This document shows, piece by piece, positions 44,881 to 54,303 of a DNA stretch of 64,000 nt. The notes beneath the pieces were generated by a model. That model did no database searches. It had not been told where the DNA came from and saw only the letters and a list, made by a program, of their open reading frames with translations. The DNA is taken from positions 3,361,001 to 3,425,000 of the forward strand of contig NZ_OZ075108.1 in assembly GCF_964186625.1 (NCBI RefSeq), given 5' to 3'. The position numbers and the translations under genes were made by a program. Each line of letters begins with the position of its first letter. Positions within the stretch are counted from its first letter, which is position 1. This DNA comes from Asticcacaulis sp. MM231 (GTDB lineage: Bacteria; Pseudomonadota; Alphaproteobacteria; Caulobacterales; Caulobacteraceae).

Positions 44881-46689
44881 TTAACCTTGCCCGGTCTGCG
44901 GTGCGCAACGCCAGACTGTCTTGGTCTCCGGCGCCATGGTCAGATAGGTCTGGGACAAACCGCGCACACGGGCAAGATTGTCAGCCAGCGCCGTCAACGC
45001 ACCCTGATCGGCATGGGCCGAGCAGCGGAACGAGCCAAGCGCGCTCATCTGCCCCTTGAAGGCCGCGTACTGCGCCGGCTCCATCCGGTATTCGTAACGA
45101 ATAAAGGTGGTGGCGTCGGCCGCCAGTTCCATGCGCGCCGCCACCGGATTGGCGTCACCGGTGGTGAAACGCAAAAGCGTGCCATTGGCCTGTGGCTCGT
45201 AGGGCGTGCGATCATTGACGCAGGCGTGGATGGCGTCAAAATCGAACTCGACCGGACCGGCGTCGCTCAAAGGGTTACTCGACGCCGCCTTGTCGATGGC
45301 GCAGACCATGTGGACGGCCGCCGCGGCTGCCACCGGCGCGGCCACCTTGGGCTTGGTCAGGCGGCGATAAATGTCGTGATCCTTGATGAGGAAGGTCGCC
45401 ACAGCGATGATGATGACGGCCGCCAGGAAGATCCAGCCCCACGGGATCGGGTGCTTGACGCGCGAGGTAATGGCCGTGCGCACCTTTTCGAGATGGTCCG
45501 TCCGTACTCTTTCCGCGCGCACCGGCTTGGTCTTGCCGGGCTTCGGTGACTCCGACGGCGTCTCATCCGAAAAAGCGGTCGGTGCGCCGTGTTCCTTGCG
45601 ATGAATCTCGGCGCGATGCAGGATTTCACGACGGATAATCAGGCCGATCAGCACCAGCACCAGCCCCGACAGCACGATCATGGCGCCCAGTTGCAAACGC
45701 TCCAGAGTGGCGCGGTCGGCTTCGGCCTTCTTCTGCTCGGCCAGGCGCTGAACCTGCGCTTCGGCGGCGGCGGCCAGTACGCGCGACAGGGCATCGTCCT
45801 TGACGATCTCGTCCTCGCTCTTGGCGTAACAAGGCGCGCTGACCAGGCCTGGGCTGACACCCGCCGAGCTCAGGAAGGTGTTGAGCGCCGACACATGGGT
45901 GGCGACGAACTGGCCCGCCGAAATATCGAGATTGCCGCCGGCCGACATGGTGGAGGGCGCCGTCCAGGTGTTGACTCCGACCACCTGACCGCATTCATTG
46001 AGCAGCGGTCCGCCGGAATTGCCATGGTTGATCGGCGCGGTGTGGAACAGGGTCTCGACGCGGCTGCCGTCCGGGTTGGTGGAGGCAAACAGCGCGATGG
46101 AGCCTTGCGTCACATAGGCGTCGGCCGGTTCCAGCAAGGCGGTGCCGGAGCGGTTCAGCAGGTGATCCGTGACGTCCGGATAGCCCATCGAAACGACGCG
46201 TTCGTTCTTGTAAGGGGTCAGATACAGCTTGAGCGGCGGGATTTTCAGCCCGGGCGCGGCCAGCAGGGCCAGATCGCCTTCGACCCACGGCTTGACCAGT
46301 TGCACCGGCTGGTAGCTGGCGCCGGAATCCTTATGCGGCACGATATAGATATCGGCGCTGGAAGCTTCGGGCGGCACCTGGATGACGTGGTAATTGGTGA
46401 CGATATAGCCGGGCGCCACCACAAAACCTGAGCCCATGCCGACCGTATCGAGCGGCACGCCGCCATAGCCGCGATAGACGACCAGAACGCGCACCACCGA
46501 CTGCTCGGAGCTTCTCAAAGCCTTGGTGGAATTGACCGGCTGCAGGTCGGAATCGGCAATCTGCTGCGCGATGGAGGGGTTGGAATCCGCACTGTCACTC
46601 TGCGCCCAGCCATGGCTCGGCAGACTGGCGATGGTCAGGCATAACAGGGACGCGGCGGCCATAACCATGCCGGCTGCCCTCGTCCACAT
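44881..46689 (-). CDS. membrane-linked trypsin-like serine protease with C-terminal extension
   Basis: 602 residues from ATG 46689 (AAGG upstream; ATG 46713 is an alternative). Signal segment to GWAQ, then an S1C-like protease domain with His101 (VTNYHVI), Asp139 (EGDLALL) and Ser225 (NHGNSGGPLL). Two later helices (about 365-385 and 445-462) enclose a basic loop rich in K/R/P, followed by a novel-looking C-terminal domain with four Cys. There is no PDZ, so it differs from DegP. Probably periplasmic or facing the envelope. Confidence 0.85.
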   Translation of the reverse strand: MWTRAAGMVMAAASLLCLTIASLPSHGWAQSDSADSNPSIAQQIADSDLQPVNSTKALRSSEQSVVRVLVVYRGYGGVPLDTVGMGSGFVVAPGYIVTNYHVIQVPPEASSADIYIVPHKDSGASYQPVQLVKPWVEGDLALLAAPGLKIPPLKLYLTPYKNERVVSMGYPDVTDHLLNRSGTALLEPADAYVTQGSIALFASTNPDGSRVETLFHTAPINHGNSGGPLLNECGQVVGVNTWTAPSTMSAGGNLDISAGQFVATHVSALNTFLSSAGVSPGLVSAPCYAKSEDEIVKDDALSRVLAAAAEAQVQRLAEQKKAEADRATLERLQLGAMIVLSGLVLVLIGLIIRREILHRAEIHRKEHGAPTAFSDETPSESPKPGKTKPVRAERVRTDHLEKVRTAITSRVKHPIPWGWIFLAAVIIIAVATFLIKDHDIYRRLTKPKVAAPVAAAAAVHMVCAIDKAASSNPLSDAGPVEFDFDAIHACVNDRTPYEPQANGTLLRFTTGDANPVAARMELAADATTFIRYEYRMEPAQYAAFKGQMSALGSFRCSAHADQGALTALADNLARVRGLSQTYLTMAPETKTVWRCAPQTGQG

Positions 46690-46918
46690 CCTAACCTTAC
46701 GACCCTCACCCATACTCGAAACAACCCGTATCCGCCTTAGCAGCACAAAACACCGCGCCCTCATCACGAGTTGCGTTACACCTCCTGCGGTCATAACCGA
46801 GTTTGTTGCAAAAATCATCCCCTGAGCGAAGGTTAATCGGGGTTGTGGGATTTTAGTTGCTCTTGTCGGCTAAGGGCTGGCAGCTTATGAAGGCCCAACC
46901 CTTTCAAGAGTGCCTGAC

Positions 46919-47872
46919 ATGCCCGATACCCCCGCCCCCGTTTCCGCTATTCCGCCTGTACCGCTAGCACTGTATGAGGCCGATTTCGCTGCCTTTTCAC
47001 AGAGCCTTGGCGCGGCGTTCGAGCGTTACGGCTTCGCAGTGCTTGGCGGCCATGGGCTTGATCCGGCCTTGCTTGATCGGGCGCTCAGCGCCACCAAGGC
47101 CTTCTTCGCCCTGCCCGAAGCCACCAAGTTGCATTATCGCCAGACCGGCATGGGCGGCGCGCGGGGTTATACGCCCTTCGGCATCGAGACCGCCAAGGGC
47201 GCCACGCACCACGATCTCAAGGAATTCTGGCATATCGGCCGCGAGCTCCCCGCAGGTCATCCGTATACGGACTATATGCCGGAAAACCTGTGGCCGCAGG
47301 AGATCGCCGGCTTCCATGCCAGCACCTACGCGCTCTACGAAGCGCTCGATACGCTCGGCAAGAAGGTGCTGCGCGCCATCGCCACCTATCTGAAGCTCGA
47401 TGCGGAGTTTTTCACGTCCACGGTCAAGGATGGCAACAGCGTGTTGCGCCTGCTGCACTATCCGCCGATGACCACGCCGGGTGAGAGCGTCCGCGCCGGC
47501 GCGCATGGCGATATCAATGTCATCACCCTGTTGCTGGGCGCTGAGGAGCCCGGCCTGCAACTGCTCGACCGCGACGGCCAGTGGCTGCCGATCACCCCTC
47601 CCGCCGACTGCATTGTCTGCAATATCGGCGACATGCTGTCACGCCTGACCAACAGGGTTCTGCCGTCGACCCAGCACCGCGTCATCAATCCGGCTGAGGG
47701 GCGCAAGGATTTCGCGCGGTATTCGACGCCGTTCTTCCTGCATTTCGAGCCGCCCTATGTGATCGAAACCCTGCCGAACTGCATCACGCCTGAGCATCCC
47801 GATCTGGGGGCCGAACCGATCACGGCGCAGGACTTCCTGATGCAGAGGCTGCGCGAGATCAAGCTGGCGTAA
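46919..47872 (+). CDS. isopenicillin-N-synthase-like Fe/2-oxoglutarate oxygenase
   Basis: 317 residues from ATG 46919 (AAGAG upstream; GTG 46910 is possible). N-terminal DIOX_N with AFERYGFAVLGGHG, followed by the 2OG-FeII domain: HGD in GAHGDINVITLLL, distal His in STQHRVINP, and Arg in FARYSTPFF. Members oxidise amino acids, small acids or natural products; the substrate is not evident. Its stop runs straight into the hairpin repeat. Confidence 0.88.
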   Translation: MPDTPAPVSAIPPVPLALYEADFAAFSQSLGAAFERYGFAVLGGHGLDPALLDRALSATKAFFALPEATKLHYRQTGMGGARGYTPFGIETAKGATHHDLKEFWHIGRELPAGHPYTDYMPENLWPQEIAGFHASTYALYEALDTLGKKVLRAIATYLKLDAEFFTSTVKDGNSVLRLLHYPPMTTPGESVRAGAHGDINVITLLLGAEEPGLQLLDRDGQWLPITPPADCIVCNIGDMLSRLTNRVLPSTQHRVINPAEGRKDFARYSTPFFLHFEPPYVIETLPNCITPEHPDLGAEPITAQDFLMQRLREIKLA

Positions 47873-48002
47873 CTTACGGGGCGTGGGGTCTGTGACCCCA
47901 CAAACCTTACCCCTTCAAAGAAAAACCCGGCCCTTTTGGGGTCGGGTTTTTCTTTGAAAAGAGATGAAGTCTTGGGGCCATTGGCCCCAAACCCCGTAAG
48001 TT
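47871..48002. repeat. three-hairpin palindromic repeat, copy 1
   Basis: 132 bp between the stops of two convergent genes. Outer arms AACTTACGGGG / CCCCGTAAGTT (11 bp). Inside: hairpin 1 GTGGGGTC-TGT-GACCCCAC (47883-47901); hairpin 2 with 16-bp arms TTCAAAGAAAAACCCG / CGGGTTTTTCTTTGAA (47914-47958), a bidirectional terminator; hairpin 3 TTGGGGCC-ATT-GGCCCCAA (47972-47990). Copy 2 at 50275 keeps the layout but changes hairpin 2 and the outer stem on both sides. Confidence 0.85.
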
Positions 48003-48765
48003 ATGTCATCTGTTCCAGCCACGCCTCGAACTCTTTCCGACGATGGCGGCTTAACGGCAGCTTCAAACCCGTATTCAACTCGACCAAGCCGTTTCTGTAA
48101 TCCTTGACCGCACCATCGTGGACCCAGTGCGAACGATGAATCTGGAAGCCGTCTTTTAACAATTCGACCGCCTCGGTCAGGGTCATATGGATCAGCGCCT
48201 CGCCGCGCGCCGTGTAAATGCGCAGATAATGATCTTCCGACGACATGGCCAGCACAGCGCTGCGTTTCAGCGCGAACGGCAAGCGATGCGCCAGGGGGAA
48301 CGCCTCCCCTGCCACCGCTGGCTCATTCTTTGGCAACCGGCTATGGCGCAGCCATGCCACCAGCGTGATGCCGGCCTGCACCACCCATATCACGAACAGG
48401 TTCTGCCACAGCAGGTCCGTGAAGTGAACAAACCGCAAGGCGCCTCGGCCGAAAACATGCAGCGAGCCCCAGACGATAACGGCCGCCGGCAAGACCAGAA
48501 CGGCATCGTAAAGCAACGCTACCCACAAGGGCCAATTGCCGGCGAAAAAGCGCCGCGCCAGCCGGTAAGCGCCCTCCATGATAACGAAGCCAATAACCGT
48601 AAAACACAGCGAAAAATGTGCGCAACGCTCCCAGAAATCCATGGTGGTATAGCTGCCGAAAGGCCCGAACAAGGCCAGCAACAGCCCCAGAAAAGGCATG
48701 GTCAGCAACGCCTGCAATGAGCGATGCGGCGCATAGCGAAAGCGTAAGAGACGAAACGAATCCAT
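48001..48765 (-). CDS. membrane LytTR-family transcription regulator
   Basis: 254 residues from ATG 48765. Four hydrophobic segments (about 20-145) then a C-terminal LytTR DNA-binding domain (VLAMSSEDHYLRIYTARG, FQIHRSHWV, LPLSRHRRKEFEAWL). Regulators of this form sit in the inner membrane without a receiver domain. It is divergent from the membrane hydrolase gene at 48857, its likely target or partner. Confidence 0.88.
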   Translation of the reverse strand: MDSFRLLRFRYAPHRSLQALLTMPFLGLLLALFGPFGSYTTMDFWERCAHFSLCFTVIGFVIMEGAYRLARRFFAGNWPLWVALLYDAVLVLPAAVIVWGSLHVFGRGALRFVHFTDLLWQNLFVIWVVQAGITLVAWLRHSRLPKNEPAVAGEAFPLAHRLPFALKRSAVLAMSSEDHYLRIYTARGEALIHMTLTEAVELLKDGFQIHRSHWVHDGAVKDYRNGLVELNTGLKLPLSRHRRKEFEAWLEQMT

Positions 48766-48856
48766 TGGCGAAATTTGGCGACCATCCACGAAAGACGCCA
48801 AGACTACGAGGCACGCGCCCCATAAGCAAGCGAGGTCACATTCACAGGAGAGCCCC

Positions 48857-49847
48857 ATGCTCAAACACCTTCTTCGCGGTCTTATCCTTATACCTCTTGT
48901 CATGATCACTGTCGTCGGCGGCATACTGATCTTCACAGCCCCGAAAGCGCCGCCCCCTATCGCCGCCGTCGAAAAGGCCAATGATCCGTTCGCGCGTTTC
49001 AGCCGCGAACTGCCCGCTTATCATTACCTGACGGCGCGGGATGGCGGTAAGCTCGCCTATCATTATTATGCCGGCAAACCCGTTGGCGGCGTGGCCATTC
49101 TGGTGCATGGCTCCTCCGGCACGTCACTGGCCGTTCACGGTCTGGCCAAGGCCTATGCCGCGCGCGGCATCACCGTCTACGCGCCTGATCTGCGCGGTCA
49201 TGGCATAAGTTCCCGGCCCGAACGGCCGGCTTGGAGATATCGTCTATCGCGGGCAATACGAAGACGATCTCGATGATCTGGTGAAGCTTATTGAACGCGA
49301 ACATCCCGGCGAGAAGCGCCTGCTGATCGGGCATTCGATGGGCGGTGCCGTCATCCTGCGCACCGCATCAAGTCGCTATGCCGGTAACTTCAACGGCTAT
49401 CTGGCGCTGTCGCCTTTCATCGCGCCCAACACACCCATGGATCGCCCCTCGCAGGGCGGTTGGACGGTGGTCAGCGTGCCGCGCATCGTCGTCCTGACCA
49501 TTCTCAACCGCTTCGGTATTTCGGCGCTTGACCACCTGACCGTTCTGGCCATGGCGGTGCCGGAAAACGACAACCAGCGTCCGCGCACCTATAGTCACGC
49601 CCTGCTGGCATCAGCCAATCTGCAACAGGACTGGCAGGCCAGACTGGCGGCGATCCGGCAACCGACGCGCATCCTGATCGGCGCCCATGATGAGCTTTTC
49701 ACAGCTTCGGCTTATCCTGTCGAAATCGGTAAGGCCAATACGAAGATCGCTGTGACAATTCTGCCGGATCAGGGACACATGACGATGATGTTTGATGAAA
49801 AAGCCTTAGCCGCAGAAACCGATACAGCGGTCGATATGCTGAGATAA
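48857..49847 (+). pseudogene. membrane-anchored alpha/beta hydrolase, apparent frameshift
   Basis: Frame 1 from ATG 48857 (CAGGAG upstream): N-terminal helix, VHGSSGTSLAVHGLAKAYA and APDLRGHGISS. Frame 2: NGRLGDIVYRGQYEDDLDDL, nucleophile in LIGHSMGGAVIL, Asp in IGAHDELF and His in DQGHMTM. Removing one base between about 49211 and 49221, for example a C of CCC, gives a 329-residue monoacylglycerol-lipase-like protein. All catalytic residues are present, so it may be intact in the organism. Confidence 0.8.
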
Positions 49848-49850
49848 ACC

Positions 49851-49866
49851 TATGGGGTTTGGGGTC
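49851..49866. repeat. partial copy of the three-hairpin repeat
   Basis: TATGGGGTTTGGGGTC matches the reverse complement of the end of copy 2 in 15 of 16 positions. It lies between two convergent gene ends, like the full copies. Confidence 0.55.
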
Positions 49867-49870
49867 CCAG

Positions 49871-50245
49871 TCAGTCAAATACCTGACTGCTGGTCTTCAC
49901 GCGGATGCGCTTCCGGTAAAGCCAATTGCCATAAATCACGGTCAACCAAGCCAACGGCAACCATACAATCTCGACCATGCCTAGCGACGACAGCAGAGAA
50001 GGTAATATTACTGAAATGTCTGCGCCAAATTTGACCAGATTGATATACATTGAGACATAAGGCACGAGCGTCAAAATGCCGAAACCAATGGCAATGACAA
50101 TTGCAGTTAGCCTTCCCGTCTTGATGCCTTTCCAGAACGTCATCAGCCAAACAGCTACGAGCGCCCCCCCAAGTATAACAACCGGAAGCCACCACGTTCC
50201 GCTTTGAACTACATAATAGGTATCTTGAGCGGCATAATTTACCAA
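49871..50245 (-). CDS. small membrane protein, unknown
   Basis: 124 residues with three hydrophobic helices (about 18-37, 46-68, 93-108) and a basic C-terminus. TTG 50245 has GGAG seven bases upstream; the nearby ATG at 50250 runs into a stop after three codons, so TTG is preferred. I do not recognise a family. It is flanked by a partial and a full copy of the hairpin repeat. Confidence 0.6.
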   Translation of the reverse strand: MVNYAAQDTYYVVQSGTWWLPVVILGGALVAVWLMTFWKGIKTGRLTAIVIAIGFGILTLVPYVSMYINLVKFGADISVILPSLLSSLGMVEIVWLPLAWLTVIYGNWLYRKRIRVKTSSQVFD

Positions 50246-50274
50246 GGCATACTCCAGAGATCATTGCGTATAGC

Positions 50275-50396
50275 TATGGGGCGTGGGGTCTGTGACCCTA
50301 CAAACCTTGCCTTGTTCCGAAGAAGCCTGTCCCTCAAAGGGGCCGGGCTTCTTCGGAAAGAGAGAAGACTTGGGGCCGCAGGCCCCAAACCCCATA
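50275..50396. repeat. three-hairpin palindromic repeat, copy 2
   Basis: 122 bp. Outer arms TATGGGG / CCCCATA; hairpin 1 GTGGGGTC-TGT-GACCCTAC (50283-50301); hairpin 2 arms TTCCGAAGAAGCC / GGCTTCTTCGGAA (50315-50358); hairpin 3 TTGGGGCC-GCA-GGCCCCAA (50370-50388). GGGGCGTGGGGTCTGTGACC and the hairpin 3 arms are shared with copy 1; hairpin 2 has different bases but still pairs. Confidence 0.85.
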
Positions 50397-50398
50397 CC

Positions 50399-52273
50399 TT
50401 ATATCGAGCCTTCCCAGCCGCAGGTCTGGCCCTTATTCTGTTCTTCCAACCACGCATTCAGCGGTGCGAAATAATCCAGAATCGCCGTCGCATCCATGTC
50501 GCGCTTGCCGGTGAAGGCTTCCAGCGCGTCCGGCCAGGGCTTTGATTGCCCCATCTCCAGCATGGCGTTCAGCTTTTCACCCACGGCGCGCTCGCCATAG
50601 ATCGAGCAACGCGCCAGCGGACCCTTCCAGCCGGCCTGATCGCAGGCCGCGCGCTGGAACTGGAACTGGAGGATCGCCGCCAGGAAATAGCGCGTATAGG
50701 GCACGCTGGCCGCCACGTGGTATTTCGCGCCCGGATCGAAGGCATTGGACGGACGCACGGCCGGCGCCGAAAGCCCCTGATACTTGCCCACCAGTTCCCA
50801 CCAGCGCTGATTATACTGCGCCTCGGTGATCTTGCCGGAGAACACCTCCCAGCGCCAGCGATCGACCTCCACGCCGAACGGCAGGAAGGCAACCTTCTGC
50901 AAGGCCATCTTGAGCAGGTAAGGGATATCCTCGGATTCGTCCGGCACCTTATCGAGCAGGCCGATCTGGTTGAGATAGGTCGGGGTCACCGAACTCAGGC
51001 CGACGAAATCACCGATCGCTTCGTGGAAACCGTCATTGGCGCTGTTCTTGAACAGGAACGGCTGATCCTTGTAGGCGCGCTGATAGAAGTTGTGCCCCAG
51101 TTCGTGGTGGACGGTGTAGAAGTCCTCGCCATTGACATTGGTACACATCTTGATGCGCACGTCGGACAGGTTATCGACGTCCCAGGCCGAGGCGTGGCAG
51201 ACGACTTCGCGGTCCTTCGGACGGGTGAACTGCGAGCGCTCCCAGAAGGTCTGCGGCAGGGCCGCGAAACCGAGCGAGGTGTAGAAGCTCTCGCCGGTCT
51301 TGACCATCTTGATGGGATCGTACTTCTTCTGCACCAGCAGCTTATCGAGGCTATAGGACGACTTGATGCCTTTTGGCGCCACCACGTCATAGATGTTCGA
51401 CCAATCCTGCGCCCACATATTGCCGAGCAGGTCGGCGCGGATCGGTCCGAACTTCGGCTGCACGCTATCGCCATATTTCTCATTGAGCTTGCGGCGCGTA
51501 TAGCAATGCAGATTTTTATAGAAGGGCGCGACCTGCGACCACAGGCGGTCGGTCTCGGTGGCGAAGGCATCCGGCGCCATGTCATAACCCGAACGCCACA
51601 GCGCGCCGGTATCCTTGAAGCCCAGCCCTTCGGCGCCGGCATTGGAAAGCTGCGCCAGCTTGGCGTAGTCGCCCTTCATGGGCGCGGCAATGCTCATCCA
51701 GCCTTCCCACATGGCGCGGGTGACCTTCGGATCGCGCGACGCGGCCATGGTGCGCGAGGCCTCGTCGAGATTATAGACCTTGCCGTTCCAGGTGAATTTT
51801 CCGGTCGAATAGGTCGAACCCAGGCGGGTATTGACCGCCGCCAGATCGGCCGCGGCGCCGGGTTTGTCGGCCGCCGGTAAAACCTGCGACACCCGCAACA
51901 GCAACAGCTTGCGGCGCGTCACCGCATCGACATCAACGTCATTATATTTAGCGGCTTGCAGCGCCAGGCTGACCTGAGCCTCATTGAGCGCGGCATCGGC
52001 GCGGGTCTGGAGCCACTCTGTGTCATAATTGATGAAGGTGGCGCCCATCCACTGCACATGCTGGGCATATTCGTTGAGCGCTGCCAGCTTGGCTTCGGCC
52101 TCATCGGCGAAGGCCTTGGCTTCGGCCGGGGTGGGCTTGGCGGCCGCGACCGGCGGGGCCGCCGGTTCGGGGGCGGCAGGCGGTGCTTCGGCGACCGGCG
52201 CCATCGGGGCTGAGGTGGTGGCGCAGCCCGTCAGCAGGGCAAGACACGCGGCGGACGCTAATAGACGCTTCAT
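50399..52273 (-). CDS. M2-family peptidyl-dipeptidase (ACE-like) lipoprotein
   Basis: 624 residues from ATG 52273, with GGGAGG eight bases upstream. A lipobox LLTGC (Cys about 17) and Ala/Pro linker precede the M2 domain. Zn site HHELGH near residue 389 with the third ligand in NDGFHEAIGDF; substrate-site RYFLAAILQFQFQ follows. M2 enzymes remove C-terminal dipeptides. The protein is probably on the outer membrane, facing the periplasm. The stop lies at the edge of the hairpin repeat. Confidence 0.93.
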   Translation of the reverse strand: MKRLLASAACLALLTGCATTSAPMAPVAEAPPAAPEPAAPPVAAAKPTPAEAKAFADEAEAKLAALNEYAQHVQWMGATFINYDTEWLQTRADAALNEAQVSLALQAAKYNDVDVDAVTRRKLLLLRVSQVLPAADKPGAAADLAAVNTRLGSTYSTGKFTWNGKVYNLDEASRTMAASRDPKVTRAMWEGWMSIAAPMKGDYAKLAQLSNAGAEGLGFKDTGALWRSGYDMAPDAFATETDRLWSQVAPFYKNLHCYTRRKLNEKYGDSVQPKFGPIRADLLGNMWAQDWSNIYDVVAPKGIKSSYSLDKLLVQKKYDPIKMVKTGESFYTSLGFAALPQTFWERSQFTRPKDREVVCHASAWDVDNLSDVRIKMCTNVNGEDFYTVHHELGHNFYQRAYKDQPFLFKNSANDGFHEAIGDFVGLSSVTPTYLNQIGLLDKVPDESEDIPYLLKMALQKVAFLPFGVEVDRWRWEVFSGKITEAQYNQRWWELVGKYQGLSAPAVRPSNAFDPGAKYHVAASVPYTRYFLAAILQFQFQRAACDQAGWKGPLARCSIYGERAVGEKLNAMLEMGQSKPWPDALEAFTGKRDMDATAILDYFAPLNAWLEEQNKGQTCGWEGSI

Positions 52274-52325
52274 AACAGACCTCCCAAGGTGAATGCCGAG
52301 AGGGAAAGGCATTTGGTGGCGGGCG

Positions 52326-52872
52326 TCAAGACCATTCATTATGCGCTTTCAACCAATCAAGAAGCTTGAAAATCACATCCTCAAAATCCGGCAAGTCCGG
52401 CAAACCCGGATTCGGAAAGAACTTATATGCCAAATAGGCGCTCATGAGAATGAACCCAAAACCATAAATTCTGAATTTATCCGATGGAATGGCCAGTGTT
52501 ATTTCGCGTTTAGGCTTTTCTACTCCATCCTGCGCTACCATAGAATTTAGGTGGTGATTAATATCATTGGCTGCCGCAATAGATCTGGCCTTCACGACCA
52601 ACCAGAGCCCTACCAGCATGGGCGAGAGTATGAGCACCGGCACGCTCGTTTTCAAAGCAATCAGCAAGACGGTATGGAAGGGTACATACTGGAGCGGCAA
52701 GAGCAGAAGCGGGCTGGCGATCATAACGCAGCCAAAGAAAATCAGAACCATTGCAAAGGCAAAACTGAAAAAGCTGTTCAAAGGTTTGCGTGCGCTCAAA
52801 AACAGCACATCAATCTCTCGCGCAGACACACCATTGTATCCGGCCAGACGGTTACGCTTGCTTCGCCATCTA
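52326..52872 (-). pseudogene. membrane-protein gene, 3' part cut by IS701/IS630
   Basis: Codes for ..RWRSKRNRLAGYNGVS.., two strong helices (SFAFAMVLIFFGCVMIASPLL region and TSVPVLILSPMLVGLWLVV) and a C-terminal helix before WLKAHNEWS. Joined to 55444-55535 across the two insertion sequences it makes an unbroken 212-residue protein (92 + 547 bases = 213 codons). I do not recognise a family. The apparent longer frame into the IS is an artefact. It is AT-richer than its neighbours. Confidence 0.8.
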
Positions 52873-52873
52873 G

Positions 52874-54303
52874 CACTACTTTGGCATATTATTCTTGGCG
52901 GGCTCGGCGAGGCGTTTGTCACAGTGGGGACAGCGCCTTGGTGGCGGTCGCATGAAGAGGTCGAGAATGGCCTGGCGGATGGCGGGCATTGTCGGCTGAG
53001 GCGGTGGCCCCCCGACTTTTTTTTCGTCCCGCTGCTTTGAGGCGGCGGGATTGGAGAAATGCAAAAGCGATCATCGCCATTAGACAATGTCGGTGCAAAC
53101 CGGTCCATGACCTGCCTTCGAAGTGATCAAGCCCAAGCTCTTCCTTGAGTTGCTGATGTGCCTGTTCGCAGATCCACCTTGCCTTGATAGCCGCGGCTAG
53201 CATCTTGAGGGGGGCGTCGGCAGGCAGGTTTGACAGGTAGTATTTCTGTTCTCCGGTTGAACGCCTTTCCCCGACCAGCCAGACCTCCTCCTCGCCAGGC
53301 ATGGCTTGGACACGACCGTCGCTCATACGATGCCTGTGGCCATCTGCGACCCGAACGCGGCAAGCGGCAAACTGGCAGTTCAGCTTGCCTTTGGTTCCGC
53401 GCCGCCAACTTACTTTCTTCCATTTCCCATCAGCCAACATCTTTTCGGCAGAGACAGCAACATCGTCAGGGACATGGTATTTGCGCCGCCTTCCGGTTGC
53501 CGCTTCCGGGAAGATTAGGCCGACGTCTGCCTGATACACATTCTGACGCCGTGATATGCCGACGGCCCACAACAGGTCGCGCTTGCTCAGGGCCTCGCGG
53601 AACGGCCCGCTTGACCCATAGCCAGCATCGGCCAGCACGCACCCGAACCGGGCCCCAGAGGCTATAACACGATCAATTTCCTCAATGGCGATCTCCGGCT
53701 TTGTCAGGGCAACCTGGCATTCTTGCGGGACCCGAGCCCGGTTCATCCGCGCGACATCATTCGTCCAACTCTCGGGCAAGAACAGGCGCAGGCCCACCAT
53801 CACAGGCACTTCGCGCGATGCCAGCGTCACCGAAACAAGCGACTGGCAGTTGGACGTCTTGCCAAGCGAGGAAGCATATTGCGCCGCCACGCCAACCGAA
53901 TGGCTGCCCTTTTTCGGCAGCGCCGTGTCATCGATGACAAGATAACCGGCATCATCCCCCACCAGACGGTCGGCCTCCTTCAGGAGAACGGCTTCAAGCG
54001 GTCCACTTTCCCAAACGCCGTCAGAGACAAAATGATGGAGTTGGTCATAGCCAAACTCGCCATCGCGGGCGGCCATCGGCTGGACACTCTTGCGGTCACC
54101 CGGGCCAATCAGGCCTGCAATATAGGCAGGGCACAGCCGCATCCGGGTCTTATGCCGCAAGGCCACCAGGAAGGGCGTCAACCAATCTTCCAAATCTACG
54201 CGCCAATGTTCCGACATCGCCAGTCTCCTTAAAGCTGGCTCTCTATGAATCACGCAATGTCAGCCGGGGGAATCCTCAAAATTCATTTTCTGCCAAAGTA
54301 GTG
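52874..54303 (-). mobile_element. IS701-family insertion sequence
   Basis: 1430 bp with perfect terminal inverted repeats CACTACTTTGGCA / TGCCAAAGTAGTG and a 4-bp target duplication CTAG on both sides (52870-52873, 54304-54307), as expected for IS701. It carries one transposase gene. It inserted exactly at the end of the neighbouring IS630 copy: its target CTAG includes the IS630 TA duplication and the first base of that element. Confidence 0.92.
52919..54217 (-). CDS. IS701-family transposase
   Basis: 432 residues from ATG 54217. DDE features include GYLVIDDTALPKKGSHSVGV with the first Asp, CVLADAGYGSSGPFREAL with the second, and ARWICEQAHQQLKEELGLDH with the Glu. N-terminal MSEHWRVDLEDWL is typical. 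The frame is complete and the inverted repeats are perfect, so the copy is probably active. Confidence 0.93.
   Translation of the reverse strand: MSEHWRVDLEDWLTPFLVALRHKTRMRLCPAYIAGLIGPGDRKSVQPMAARDGEFGYDQLHHFVSDGVWESGPLEAVLLKEADRLVGDDAGYLVIDDTALPKKGSHSVGVAAQYASSLGKTSNCQSLVSVTLASREVPVMVGLRLFLPESWTNDVARMNRARVPQECQVALTKPEIAIEEIDRVIASGARFGCVLADAGYGSSGPFREALSKRDLLWAVGISRRQNVYQADVGLIFPEAATGRRRKYHVPDDVAVSAEKMLADGKWKKVSWRRGTKGKLNCQFAACRVRVADGHRHRMSDGRVQAMPGEEEVWLVGERRSTGEQKYYLSNLPADAPLKMLAAAIKARWICEQAHQQLKEELGLDHFEGRSWTGLHRHCLMAMIAFAFLQSRRLKAAGRKKSRGATASADNARHPPGHSRPLHATATKALSPL

Noticed and set aside
49211-49221. The hydrolase frameshift as another GANTC event
   Set aside because: No single-base change in this stretch both restores the frame and creates GANTC; a C-run slip is simpler.
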